Part shown: positions 10,145 through 20,649 of the stretch, one piece after another
Position numbering within the stretch: the stretch's first letter is position 1
How the letters are laid out: the number at the start of each line of letters is the position of its first letter
NCBI GenBank assembly: GCA_018881555.1
Contig: JACAXG010000008.1
Coordinates: forward strand, 1-64,000
DNA length: 64,000 nucleotides
Source: Amblyornis subalaris
Lineage: Eukaryota > Chordata > Aves > Passeriformes > Ptilonorhynchidae
Reading direction: 5' to 3'
Made by a program: the position numbers and the translations under genes
The notes under the pieces: generated by a model
Told to the model about the DNA's origin: nothing
Seen by the model: the letters and a program-made list of their open reading frames with translations, nothing else
Databases searched by the model: none

Positions 10145-13100
10145 CTGTGAAAAGATTATTGCAGTCAGTAAAAGAGATTTCAAATCTAGCAAATTTATGC
10201 TTAGCTGTACCAAATAAAATTCTAAGTTAACAACACAAAGGATCTCAAGTATGCTTGTGCATAAAAAGCTATGAAAATGTGCCATTAGCTAACAAACCTA
10301 GTCAAGCAATTATTCTCTCCAACCTTTTGATTCTTGGTACTTCCACTGGATGTAGTCAAAGATTTCTTTTTCACATTCTACTAGCTAAGACCTCCCCAGA
10401 AACTCCTACAAGCATCTTATAGATGGGTTTTAAAAGGTACAAATTATGTACAACTGCCAAGAGCATTGCAAGATTAAGACAAACTGAATCTGCACAGAAA
10501 TCACAGATGTTTTCAGTGAGTCACAAAGGTGCTTAGGTATTAATTCATATTAGCACCAAAGAAAACAAGATGCCTAATTACCTTTAGGGCTATATGCTTA
10601 TTCAGTATTAAACCAAGAAAAACAACTGGTCCTGTCCTGTCCTGTTCACCTGTCAAAGAAAAGACAGAACTGAAAGACATAGATAATCTTGTTAAAAGAA
10701 TGGGAAAATGGATATGTTCTGTGCATGGCTCTGAGGCACAATTTTTAGACAAAAAAAAAAGTTAAGACTCTCTGAATTAGACTGGATGGCCCAAAGGGAT
10801 ATCTTTCTCATGTCACAGTATTGGCTATATGTAAGGAAGCTGCCTTTCCCTGCTACGACGCATAATACCAGCAAAGAAACTGTGGAAAAAATTGGGAAAC
10901 TACAGCACTTACCAGAAGCATCTCTAATACATTTCAGAAACACTTTAAGAAGATCACAGAGAGCATATAACCAGAAATAATACACTGCACAAAGCTTGAA
11001 CTGACCAGCCTAGGGGATCGATCATGTACTCAGCGATTGTAAAGCCCATTTCCAGAATGTGAGTTCTGATATTATTACTGACTATCTTACTGCCTAGGAA
11101 ATATAGTGCACCAATCCTGATCTCGGGGCGTAAGTCTGGAGTACCAGGGAATCATAGAATCATAGAATGGTTTAAGTTGAAAGGCACCTGCTATGGCAGG
11201 GGCATTTTTCACTAGATCAGGTTGCTAATAGTCCATTCATCAAATCTGTATCTCTCCAAGGTGGCAGCAAGAATACTGGGAGGACCATATCAATGGACTT
11301 ACAGAAGTCCAGGTAGATGACACCCATAGCTTTTCCGCTGTTCACTAACGCAGTTACTCCATCATAGAAGGCTACTAGATTAGTCATGCACAATTTGCCC
11401 TTGGTGAAGTCATGCTGGCTGTCTTTAATTGCCTCTCTGTCTCCCATATATTTTGACTTGTCTTCCAGGGGGTTCTGCTCCATTATCTTACCAGGCACAA
11501 AGATGAGGCTGACTGGGGAGTAGTTCCTACGGTTCTCATTTTTACCCTTTTTAAAAACATGTGTAATGTTTCCCTTCTTCCAGTCACTGGGGATTTTGCC
11601 TGACTGCCATGACTTTTCAAGTANCATTGAGAATGACCTGGCACCTACATCAGCCAATTCCCTCAGGACCACAGAATGCAAATGATTGGGTCCCATGGAC
11701 TTGTGTATGTTCAGGTTCCTCAGGTGGTCCCAAACCTGATCTTCATTTACGATGGCTACTATTATCTGGTCCCCCAGTCCCTGTCTTGAGATTCAGGGGC
11801 TTGAGAGATGTAAGAAGAGTGATTACCATTGAAAACTGAGACAAAAAATTTGCTGAGTACCTCAGCCTTCTCCATGACAGCTGCCTTTAGTTCTCCTGTC
11901 TCACTTATCAGGAGAGCATGGAGGGTGTGATGCATGCATTTTCTTTCATTTTTCTTTTCTGTTCAACACACTTCCAGAAACCCTTGTCATTATTCTTTGA
12001 ATCCTTTGCCAAATTAAACTCCAACTGTGTCTTGGCTTTCCTGACCTCATCTCTGCTCCAGGCAGCATCCCTATGATGAAAGAAAAGTATGCACTGAAGG
12101 TATACTGTGTGATGGTTACAAGTAATTTGGAATTCAGCCATGCATGCATTCTAGATTTACTGCCTATTTAAGTGCACATATTCCAGAATTTTGCACATTT
12201 CACATTCACAGAGGCCTGTTGCAAGAACAACACGCATATTCAAAAAAGGTCCAGTAAAACTGCCCTGACCTATAAATTACTGGTGTTCAATGACTGCATG
12301 GTTATAGTGCTAACACTCATAGTAAGAAGTAGTGCCAAAGCCAGATGACAACACAGAACATAAACCTGAAACTGGGTATTAAAGAGACATCTTCCACTTG
12401 TAAACTGAAGCATAGTATTCTTGCTAATAAGGGATTATACAGACCTGCAGCTGTACAGTGTCTTCTATACTACACAAAAAAATTCCTAGATACCTAGGAA
12501 ATGTCAAATTTGGAATGTCGAAGTAGATATTCGCATGTGAAACTTCAAACAAATGCCCATGATGTAGCAGCCATCTAACATATTCTTACCTTTACTGGCT
12601 AACAAGTCTTTTGTGTGCACTGGCTCCTCAATCTTCTTTATTTGGCAGCTGACAAACACTGTATGAAGAAGCAAAGGGAGCAAGAAAATCAAAATTAAAT
12701 TAACAAGACCTGTCTTATAGCTTTTGAAATGTACATTTCCAAATACATGTAGTTCTGTCATCACTTGTATTCTGGAGAGGCTAATAACACATGGCACATA
12801 TTAAACAGGCATGAAATTGTAAATGTAAGCCTCATAACTGTATAAAGCCAAGATGAAATTAGAAGCCCCGTGTTACAGGTTTCCCACGCTCTTTCTTTCG
12901 TTCAAAAGCCAGAAGCTTTTGGAATGCCAGTTACAACGTCAGCTATATCAGCTGACATTCTGGTGTAAGTTCCCAAGGACTGCATCAGCTCAATAGGTAT
13001 AAATGAATGAGCCATGTGCAAACGATTACCTGTATAATTCACCTCACTCATACATATGCAGATAGACCGCTGAAGAGTTAAAAAAAATGGTTCTGAAACT

Positions 13101-14812
13101 CTTGGGTTTCCCAACCCTCTTTCCTTAACCTCTTCCTCAGTGTCTGCATGAGATCAAGCGGTTGTGTTGATCGTGACTCTTCATCCTCCGGAGGCAGATG
13201 CTAGAGTGCAAGGACAAAGGCAGCAACCACAGTCTCCAACTGAACAGCATTCAGCCTCTCAGCACTTACACCCTGCAAATTCACTTTTGCTGGCTCAGGA
13301 CTTCAGTCAGGGGAGGCACGAAACAATCAATGTTCACTCATAGTCCGCCTATGATCATTATTAATTCAGTTGCTACTATTAATACAAGATGTCTATAATT
13401 TTATAATGCAGCAATTACAGAATAATTCACTGTCGCCACTAAAATGTTACTATGTGGCATAGAATATAAGTGAAAAAATCCAGCAACACACAGCCCTGCT
13501 GTGACACCTGGTATTAGGGCCAAGGCAAGTGACCAGGCCAAACCACAGGTCCCTCCTCCGATTTTCAGAGAAGGAATTTTTGGGGGACTTACTATGAGCT
13601 GGAAGCAAAGCTCAATATCCACCTTCTCTAAGAGAAGACTGTCCTTCTTGTCAACTGATCCACGCTTTCTCGCCCCTGGAGGTGGAAAACTGAGAAATGT
13701 GAAGCTGCTATTCCCATGTTCCATTACCCTCATTCCATTAACGTTACTGGACTCATATCTTCCATTTCTTGGACATGTTATAAGGCATGTTTCTTTTTCC
13801 CCAGATTCAAACCCATTACTTGGTCTCAGTATCACCATATATATTATTTTGATTCTCACTTCCCCCATTATTGTTTCTTGCTTCTTTTACTGCTCCTTTC
13901 ACCAGAGGCTAAACTTCTTCTGTATTATCTTATAATGTCTTTCCCATACCCACTAATCACCTTCAGGATCCTAAGGATCTCATGCCCATGTGGGACACGG
14001 GCAGTCCAAACAAAACCTGCCACAGATGTAAACTGGAGCATGAGCTATTGCTATTTCATTAAGCTGCTAATATCAGTGGTTATTTTTCAGACGATTGCTC
14101 AGGATATTGCCCTATAATTTTCTTGAACTTATTTTTAATAGTCTGCTACATTCTTTTTATCGCTCCAGAGTGCTATGGGTGGCAAAATATATGCAGCCTT
14201 TGTTTAATTCCCTGCTTACTCTTGAAGGCTTGAATTACTTCACTTACCAAATCTCCTCCTTTTCCATCTCCTGCTCTATCTTATGGTAGCCAGTGATCCA
14301 TACCTACAGCGAATTTCCTTTGATAGATTTTTTTTTTTACATTTACAGAGGCTGTGTTTCTTTCAGCGGGGAGTATTCAACCCATTCCAAAAAGATGCAT
14401 GTGATGAGAAGCAGAGACTTTTTTTTTTTAATTTAGAGCAGTTTATATAATCTATTTGCACCCTTTACCGAGGCTTTCCCCAGGCTTTCTGATGCGAAAG
14501 ATGGAAGCTTAACTGCATTAAGTTTGCTGATAAAATTCAGTGGAGAAAAATGAGATGGCAAGACGCATCTCATGGCAGCCCAGAACTCTGACGCGCCCCG
14601 CTCGGACACCATTCAGTAAAAACAGCCCATGGCACCGGCCGCGTACCTCGCGATGCACCCGCACGGCCCGGGCCCGTTGCTCGGCAGAAGCGGAGGTGCC
14701 GCCGCTGCGGTGGCAGCGTGCGAACAGCCCTACGCAGCGCCGGCCACACCACGCGCCCCGCAGAGCAGGGCCTCCGCCCGCCGACACGGCCACGACTCTG
14801 CTCCAGCCCCAC
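9911..14812 (-). CDS. Seven-exon gene for a tail-anchored RING-finger protein (unrecognised)
   Basis: Seven minus-strand exons join in one frame: 14812-14647, 13675-13593, 13069-13030, 12658-12590, 10984-10913, 10649-10582, 10144-9911. Lengths are 166, 83, 40, 69, 72, 68 and 234 nt, 732 in total, or 243 residues plus stop. Each internal junction has AG before and GT after, and the phases match. The C-terminal exon encodes a C3HC4 RING: CPVC, 11 residues, CQH, YVL, CDHC, six residues, CPCC. A lysine run and a ~22-residue hydrophobic segment (VIVVVPTVVGIGLTLCLLGC) follow almost at the end, as in tail-anchored proteins. By family knowledge such compact C-terminal RINGs act as E3 ubiquitin ligases on membranes. 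The middle exons encode a hydrophobic stretch (YYFWLYALCDLL) that may be a second membrane segment. The N-terminal exon is the least certain: translation could instead begin at an internal ATG. I do not recognise an orthologue. It shares a CpG island with a possible divergent transcript. Confidence 0.68.
10582..10649 (-). CDS. Internal exon 6 of the RING gene
   Basis: 68 nt between TTTCTTTGACAG and GTAATTAGG. It completes a glycine codon begun in exon 5, then reads EQDRTGPVVFLGLILNKHIA and ends after LK in phase 0, matching the terminal exon. The hydrophobic VVFLGLIL patch precedes the RING by about 20 residues. Confidence 0.72.
10913..10984 (-). CDS. Internal exon 5 of the RING gene
   Basis: 72 nt between AAGCTTTGTGCAG and GTAAGTGC. 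It starts and ends in phase 1 and reads V-YYFWLYALCDLLKVFLKC-IRDAS. The aromatic and leucine-rich sequence could be a membrane-associated helix. Phases match exons 4 and 6 exactly. Confidence 0.7.
11149..12072 (-). mobile_element. CR1 LINE with reverse-transcriptase remnants, in intron 4 of the RING gene
   Basis: At the low-coordinate end, GAATCATAGAATCATAGAAT is the reversed CR1 terminal repeat. Upstream on the minus strand the translation shows degenerate CR1 ORF2 motifs: WSRDEVRKAKTQLEFNLAKD, DWKKGNITHVFKKGKNENRR, NYSPVSL and VIYLDFCKSIDMV, the last being part of the RT catalytic core region. Frameshifts and stops break it into several frames, so it is dead. The direction is the same as the host gene. 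Confidence 0.93.
12590..12658 (-). CDS. Internal exon 4 of the RING gene
   Basis: 69 nt between CTTTGCTTCTTCATACAG and GTAAGAATATG. It reads V-FVSCQIKKIEEPVHTKDLLA-SK, entering and leaving in phase 1. The polypyrimidine tract is moderate and the donor near consensus. Confidence 0.72.
13030..13069 (-). CDS. Internal exon 3 of the RING gene
   Basis: 40 nt between TTTTTTTAACTCTTCAG and GTAATCG. It reads RSICICMSEVNYT plus one base, so it enters in phase 0 and leaves in phase 1. The small size lowers confidence, but both splice sites and both phases agree with the neighbouring exons. An ATG inside (MSEVNYT) is an alternative translation start. Confidence 0.6.
13593..13675 (-). CDS. Internal exon 2 of the RING gene
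   Basis: 83 nt between TTTTCCACCTCCAG and GTAAGTCCCC, a strong donor. After completing one glycine codon it reads ARKRGSVDKKDSLLLEKVDI and then ELCFQLI, ending in phase 0. A second possible acceptor (TTTCTCAG) lies 10 nt upstream. Confidence 0.6.
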
Positions 14813-15350
14813 AACTCCCCAGTGAGCTCAGGCACGGCCAAGAGGCGGGCCAGCGGCCCGGAGACAGCCAGCGGGGGCGAACAGGGCACCGAGCGGCCGC
14901 CGCCCGGCGCACTCCGAGACCCCTCCTCGCCCTCTCCTCCGCGCCGAGAGGAGGCGGCCGCGGCCGGCAGGGAACATCCCGAGTCCCGCGGCCACCCGAA
15001 GGCATGCTTGCGTGGGCGGGGCCTAGGCATGCTCCCGCCAGCCTAGAAAGAAGCGGCTGCGCGGGGCAGGAGCGGCCGCGGCATGGAAGGACGCGTCGCA
15101 GTGCACGGGCGAGCTCTGCTGACCGCCCCCCACCGGCTCAGACCGGCGGAGCCGCGCTCGTGTCCGCCAGACCCGAGCGGGGCTCGGCGGTTGGGGCCGG
15201 GCTGCTGCTGCCCGGCAGGGACTAAGGGACCGCGCCTTCACCCTCCGCAAAGGCTGTCGGCGTGCAGCAGTGTGCGCCCGCCGGTTGGCACAGCGCAGGG
15301 TTGGGGTGGCCAAAAAGTGTTACCGCTGCACGTGGGGGCACAATAGGGTG
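14550..15350. promoter_or_regulatory. CpG island 2, probable bidirectional promoter
   Basis: About 0.8 kb of CpG-dense DNA with repeated GC boxes, CGCGCC and CGGCCGC motifs between AT-rich flanks. The first exon of the minus-strand RING gene is inside it, and a plus-strand candidate exon lies 250 bp beyond its far edge. This is the arrangement of a divergent CpG-island promoter. There is no clear TATA box on either side, as is usual for this class. Confidence 0.7.
14647..14812 (-). CDS. Candidate first coding exon of the RING gene
   Basis: The open frame begins at ATG (14812, MGLEQSRGRVGG) and runs 55 codons plus one base to GCATCGCGAG before GTACGC. That phase fits exon 2 exactly. The peptide is arginine- and glycine-rich, with HLRFCRATGPGRAGASR at its end. 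GC-rich CpG-island DNA keeps all three frames open here, so the frame and start are inference from the phase match only. The exon could be partly or wholly 5' UTR. Confidence 0.4.
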
Positions 15351-15530
15351 CTCGGTTCTCTCTTCCCGGCCTCCCTCGCCGCTGCTCCTGTGCTCCAGCT
15401 AGGAAGAATGTGTAGCAATCAGAGCGTCAGATACTGAGAGAAAACAGATCTGAGCGCCCTGAGCAAAACAGGAAAAGAAAGATGTTTAGTCCAAGCCTTT
15501 GCATTTGTATTTTTTTTCTATTGCCAAGCA

Positions 15531-15590
15531 AGGTTATTATTTTTTTCTTTCTTTTTTTTCCCCTTTTTCTCCCCTTCTCTTTCTTCATCG
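15531..15590 (+). other. Long polypyrimidine tract
   Basis: About 60 nt of almost pure T and C ends ten bases before a CAG acceptor at 15599-15603. It is the kind of tract that supports a 3' splice site for the exon that follows. Confidence 0.7.
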
Positions 15591-15600
15591 TGACCGTCAG

Positions 15601-15707
15601 CAGATGTACACGGGAGAGGAAGCTGACGCGCAGGGGCTGCATTTTCAACGGATATGACTGCAGCAAGCAGGACCTTCTGAAGCACATTGGCAAGGATTGC
15701 ATTGACT
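15601..15707 (+). CDS. Candidate internal exon of a divergent plus-strand gene
   Basis: A strong polypyrimidine tract and ACCGTCAG precede, and GACT|GTAAGATGG follows. Only one of the three frames is open, reading CTRERKLTRRGCIFNGYDCS and then KQDLLKHIGKDCID, which is cysteine-, lysine- and aspartate-rich. I do not recognise it and found no convincing partner exon. A plus-strand first exon would lie in CpG island 2. It may instead be a non-coding exon. An alternative acceptor three bases further in would start the exon with ATG. Confidence 0.4.
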
Positions 15708-15909
15708 GTAAGATGGGTCACTTCCTCATGGGCAGTTTCAAAGTTGGTATAAAGCAGGAAATCGGGGAAGGGAAGCCCGTGTCACGTCGAGGTCTGTTTG
15801 TAACAGGTTCTGGACTAACTGAGGGTGTGGGTGGAGGTGGCCATGGCCGTGATAAGGCTGTATTGATGAAGTCATAAGCAGCTTCTTCAGCTAATGAACA
15901 ATGCAAGTG

Positions 15910-17800
15910 GAAAACCAGGGGAAGTAAAACACATGCAAAAATTAGACCTGGTGAAATGTTTTTTTCCGCAAGTTTTTCAGGTTCTTTGGAGATCCTTAAT
16001 CAAAGTGCTACACTTATATAGAAGGGAAAACAAGCAGTAAGGATAGTCTGCTGGGTACTCTCAAGGGTGCCAGCCAACCTCATCTAGTGAGTGCTACTTA
16101 GGAGTCTCCAGGACTTGGGGGGATTTGAAGGGGAGCTGTGATATTTCCATTTACTTAGGCAAATAGGTTGGTTGGATCATAGTCTGGGTTGACGTTTGCA
16201 ACTGCACCTTACAAATTCAGCCACACAATGGGAAATCATTGCCTTGAAGCCTACGCTACCTGAAACCAAACCCTTTAATTTCTTTGGAGTAAACGGAGAA
16301 CAGAAGTTCTTTACCACACTGAGGTATTTTCCTTGGTGATGTGAGGGATCTGCAAAGAGAACTGCTTCCAACACTGATCTGAGCTCAAGACCGTAACTCA
16401 GAGATGTGCTATTAAATAGTTATTAGTAGTCTCGATTCACCATGGAAGGCTTTTCCTTCTGTAAGCCTCTGGGACAGGCAAATATTGCACTGCTCCACAT
16501 TTCAGATTACGCTAAAAATACAATTGGGATTTTGTCAACATTTTGCAGAGTGCATTACAGAGAGGGCAATCCAGCATTTGCCAAGAGTGAGATGCATTGT
16601 AGCAGCTTCTTGAATCTACTTAGATGCCACCCTGTTTGTTGTCTCTCATCGTTCGGGTGGATGCAAGGTGCTAGTGAGGCATGCCCCAGATGTGAGAAAC
16701 ACTTCCTAGAAGCATTGCTTTGCATATTGACAAGCTTGGTGAATGATTAACGCTCTCCAGGGTCTCTGCATTTACTTGTAGAGCTTTGATCATCAATAAC
16801 CTGTATCCAAAGCATGCTCATTTAAGGACAAGATTCTTAACAGGAAATGGGAGCTCTTGCTTCTGGGGGCTTGCAGTATGTGCAACGGGTGTTTGGGTAG
16901 CTAGAACAGGGTTTCCAACAGCTAAAACGGAGTCTTAAGTCTGAACATAAATCGCTGAGAGTATTTCAGGAATCACCCCTTTATTCTGTGGCTGAACTAT
17001 ATAGGGATGTCAGCGGAGTCATCAAGAAAAAACAAGATAAGGCAGTACATTAAATGAAAGGCCAGACTTGAGACAAGATTAAAACCAGTAGCAGTTAGTA
17101 GAAGTCAGTATGATCGAATGATACTTCATCAGTCAGTGGTTAAGTCTTGCAAAGTCTGGAAATGTTGAACTTCCCAGACTTGCCTTATGCAACAGACCTG
17201 AACACTGAGGATAGAAAACATTTGCATGACCTAAACATACCAAAGTCAAGCTAAGACTGTAATAGAATACTGCACTTTGGAATACCCGAGGCAAAATAAA
17301 AGTTAAAGAAATCACTTCAAATTCACCCAAACATAATTTCTCTAGATATGCAGTAGCTGGTAGGAAATATGAGGATGTAAGGGAATCCTCTGCTTCCACA
17401 CGTGCTTTTCATCACATTAGCAAGCGCAAACTCTGCAGTCCCATGGAGTGCATTTGGGACACCTAAAGAGTTAATCAGGGATGGTGTCTTAAGAACAACA
17501 GTAACAAAAAAACCCAAACCAACCAATCCTGGGGCACACACTCCTACTTCAGTGATGGCAGGAACATTCCATATTTTTGCTCAACTGGTGACTTAACAGT
17601 TACTGGTTTTTCTCTGTGATGATAATTTTTTGTTAAGAGGGAGAAAACATTATTCAGTGTTCACTCACATAACAGCAGAAGAGCTCCTTCCTTTTCTTCT
17701 GTACTATAAGCTTGCTCCTTTTGGACTGGATGTGGAGACTTCACTGTGTCCTGGAACCTCGGGCATTGCACTGGTTTGGTAGTAAGGGAAGTTAAACTTT
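15910..17800. other. Unassigned AT-rich sequence
   Basis: Apart from the open frame noted separately, no exon, RNA gene or repeat family was recognised. It may be the beginning of a long intron of the plus-strand transcript, or intergenic DNA. Confidence 0.4.
16442..16750 (+). other. 102-codon open frame with good start context, unlikely gene
   Basis: CACCATGGAAGG is a near-ideal vertebrate start context. The frame runs 102 codons (MEGFSFCKPLGQANIALLHI at its start) in moderately AT-rich DNA. It shows no recognisable domain, polyadenylation context or splice link. I regard it as probably chance and list it so that it can be tested against expression data. Confidence 0.12.
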
Positions 17801-17803
17801 CGC

Positions 17804-18030
17804 TCAGAAAAATATCTGGCCCAGAACACTGTGTGCACAGAAATGTCTGATGCTGAGAGAAAGTGCACGTGAGAGCAAATCACTTCATGTTTCTTTAAAA
17901 CTATGGTATTTGAAACTATACCACTGGCAGGAGCTGCTTAAGAAACGGCAGTGTTTGGCTCTCACGTGCACTTTCCCTCAGCATCAGACATTTCTGTGCA
18001 CATAATGTTCTGGGCCAGATATTTTTCTGA
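17804..18030. repeat. Long fold-back: 73-bp inverted repeat arms
   Basis: The left arm (17804-17876) and right arm (17958-18030) are reverse complements with three mismatches in 73 positions. Examples are GTCTGATGCTGAG against CTCAGCATCAGAC and AATATCTGGCCCAGAAC against GTTCTGGGCCAGATATT. Weaker pairing continues inward (GTTTCTT against AAGAAAC), and the loop carries a further TGGTAT/ATACCA pair. No flanking target-site duplication or known transposon terminus is visible. It could be an inverted local duplication, a fold-back or MITE-like element, or a hairpin RNA source. Confidence 0.95.
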
Positions 18031-18034
18031 AAGC

Positions 18035-20430
18035 CTTAGGTTCAAGATGTAGCCTAGCTGTCTATAAGCACCCAGGATCTCATTTTTTGTTTTAACTGTA
18101 CTAATGCTGCAGAAGTATTTCTGAAATTAATAGATCACCATCCAAGAAACTAAAGAAAAGGGCATTACCTTATGTGTCCCATGCAATGAACAATTTCCTT
18201 TCAGTTCCACTGGGACTAGGGCACTGTGTTACGCAGTTTATATTTCAGGAAGTGATAGATTATGCATTGCACATTTATTGTAAGTTCCCGAGTTTCTGCT
18301 AGTCTGCATAATTGTCTGCAATAAATTACCAGAGTGCCAGGAGCTCCGGCCCTAAACTGCATTCATGCCTGTGCAGTCTGTCAATGTCTCTGTTCATTGC
18401 TGTGAATAATTGAGTGTAGTGACAGAGGCTGGAACCTTGCTAATAGTTAAAATGCTTTAGAATTAAATAAGTAAGGGAGGAAGGAAGAGCTTGACCATAC
18501 AGATTACTTTACTTTTCAGGGCAATTATCAGAGCAGTCATCCTCTTTACAGGGAAAAGCATAAGAAACTTACTAAATAGAATTGGTGCACATTTTTCTAC
18601 TAAAGCAGGCTTTTACAGAAAATGTGGTTCTTTATGGAAAGAAAATGTGGAAGACTTGCCTCAAAAACAATATATCACAAAAAAATATGTGGCCCCCATC
18701 TCCTCCATGTATCAAGCAGGAATTTCATCTTCTATGATCCCTCTCTGAAGCTCTGCCGCTTGTTAGTCAGGAGCAAATTGTGGTTTCATAAAAGAACTCT
18801 CCTGTAGCATGAGCCTGTACTGTTGACAGGGTGACAACACAAATTGAAACAGCCAGAAAGTGCACCCGTGGCATTTCCAAACATACTGATGCGGGTTTAG
18901 CAGCAATATTTCAGTTTGGTTTTTCCCTTTTTCTGGAGGATACATTTTTCCACCCAGTCAATTTTACTGACATTCCCAAGGCCAGATGGTAAGTTAGTGG
19001 TAACACTGAGAATAAAGGTCCTATGTCTTTCTGTCTCTTCCAACCTCGAACATCTAAACAAGATAGCCACCACTTGAATAACAGAAAAATAAAGTGAACG
19101 AAGATAATTTCTTGTTCCTGTGGAAAAAAATTGTCTAAAATGCATCTCTCTGATCCTACTTTGGTAGCTCTTGTACTTAAAGAGCAGTGATATAACTAAA
19201 TTTTTTATGTGTATGTAAATGAATTGATAAATTGACTGCTTTTTGTTTATCAGTACAATCAGTGCTAAGTCACTCCAGAGTGTGATTGCTTACATTTTGA
19301 TGTTAGCAAGAAACATTTAGTGTCAATAAAACTTCTGTCACAAACAATAATGCAACCATCAGTTGCATACACTGCTTCTGGGAAATTAAAATTTTACCTT
19401 GTGATGGCAGTATGGAGTATACCCAGTCTATACCCACGATTTAGAGGAAGATAGCAAAATCCTCATGTGTCCTGAGAATGTAACTTTGAAATTTCATTTC
19501 CAACTGCTAATATAAGGAAAATTTTGCTGTAGCTAAATTTCTCATTACGTTACAGCCAAGATATAATCCGTATCCATAGGGACAGCTGAATTGCTGGAAA
19601 CTGAAGCCATTAGCTATCAAATAGAAAAAGCGGCAGCTTCGTCACACAACGTCACCAGTTGGATGTCCAGATCTCCCCTGATAGCAAAATTCTCTTGCTA
19701 AAGCTAGAATTCCCTTTCTGGCTTGTTGCAAGAGAAAGTTGATTTTGTTTTATCAGGACAATCATAAGTAAAACAAANCAAGTAATAACAGATAAAACCT
19801 AAGGCCTTTCTGCCTGTGAAATCAGGTATCTTTAGCTAGCCTTGAACCTCCACAAACTGTCCTACAAATCAATGCAATAAAAGTAGAAAGAAAAAGGTGT
19901 CACATCCACTGAAGCTACAGGACCCAGTTGATAATGTTTCACTTACTAGGTCAGGATGCAAAACAGCCCAAAAGGCATCTAGCTTGCCAAGACCTCACAC
20001 TAAAACCAAAAGCAGTTGTAATCAGCAAACTTACAGAAATCAGGCCAGGCCTATAGATGATCTCAGTGGCTTATTTCAAGAATGTCTTAACATTAGTACA
20101 GAAGGTGTTTGTGGGAAATGTGAAATTAGCAAGATTTAGCAAGGAATCAAAAAGGGCTAAATAGAAGAGAAAAAATCTGAATCCACTCCTAGAAAATTTA
20201 TAGCAATGTGTTACTTGTCTACCAGCAAAGTAGTGCCAGTGGTACCTCTGTATCGATCTCTGTTTTTCACTTCATTGCCCAAAACTATAAGCCTGCATTA
20301 ATTTTATGAAGATTCACTCCTAACCTCACCCTTCAGAAAACCTTTGGAAGTTAGGTTGATTGTATTACAGTCTTGAGGCAACTTAAGAGTGTAAAGAACT
20401 ACTCAGGAAGAATGTATATGAAAAAGAAAT
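18035..20430. other. Unassigned AT-rich sequence
   Basis: No exon or repeat family recognised. Part of it (about 18.2-18.4 kb) has the balanced, non-repetitive texture of conserved non-coding DNA, but that cannot be shown from one sequence. Confidence 0.35.
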
Positions 20431-20431
20431 A

Positions 20432-20645
20432 ACAGAATCAAGATCATTTAGGTTGGAAAAGGCCTCCAAGATCATCGAGTCCAACATTTGAATGGTCGCC
20501 ACCTTGACAATTAGACCAGAGCACCGAGTGCCATATCCAGTTTTTTCTTGCACGCCTACAGGGATGGAGACTCCAACACCTCCCTGGGCAGCCCATTCCA
20601 ATGCCTGACCATGCTTTCCATGAAGAAAATTACTATGTGTAGCAA
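20432..20645 (-). mobile_element. CR1 LINE 3' fragment, reverse orientation
   Basis: TTAGGTTGGAAAAGGCCTCC followed by AAGATCATCGAGTCCAAC is the classic reversed 3' end of avian CR1. Upstream on the minus strand come AGGGATGGAGACTCC-type and TGGGCAGCCCATTCCAATGC (plus-strand text), both standard CR1 3' UTR segments. The terminal octamer repeat is largely lost. Confidence 0.93.
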
Positions 20646-20649
20646 ACCC

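Noticed and set aside
11217..11696. 159-codon minus-strand open frame as a host gene
   Set aside because: The translation is recognisable degenerate CR1 reverse transcriptase with an N and frame breaks, lying in an intron.
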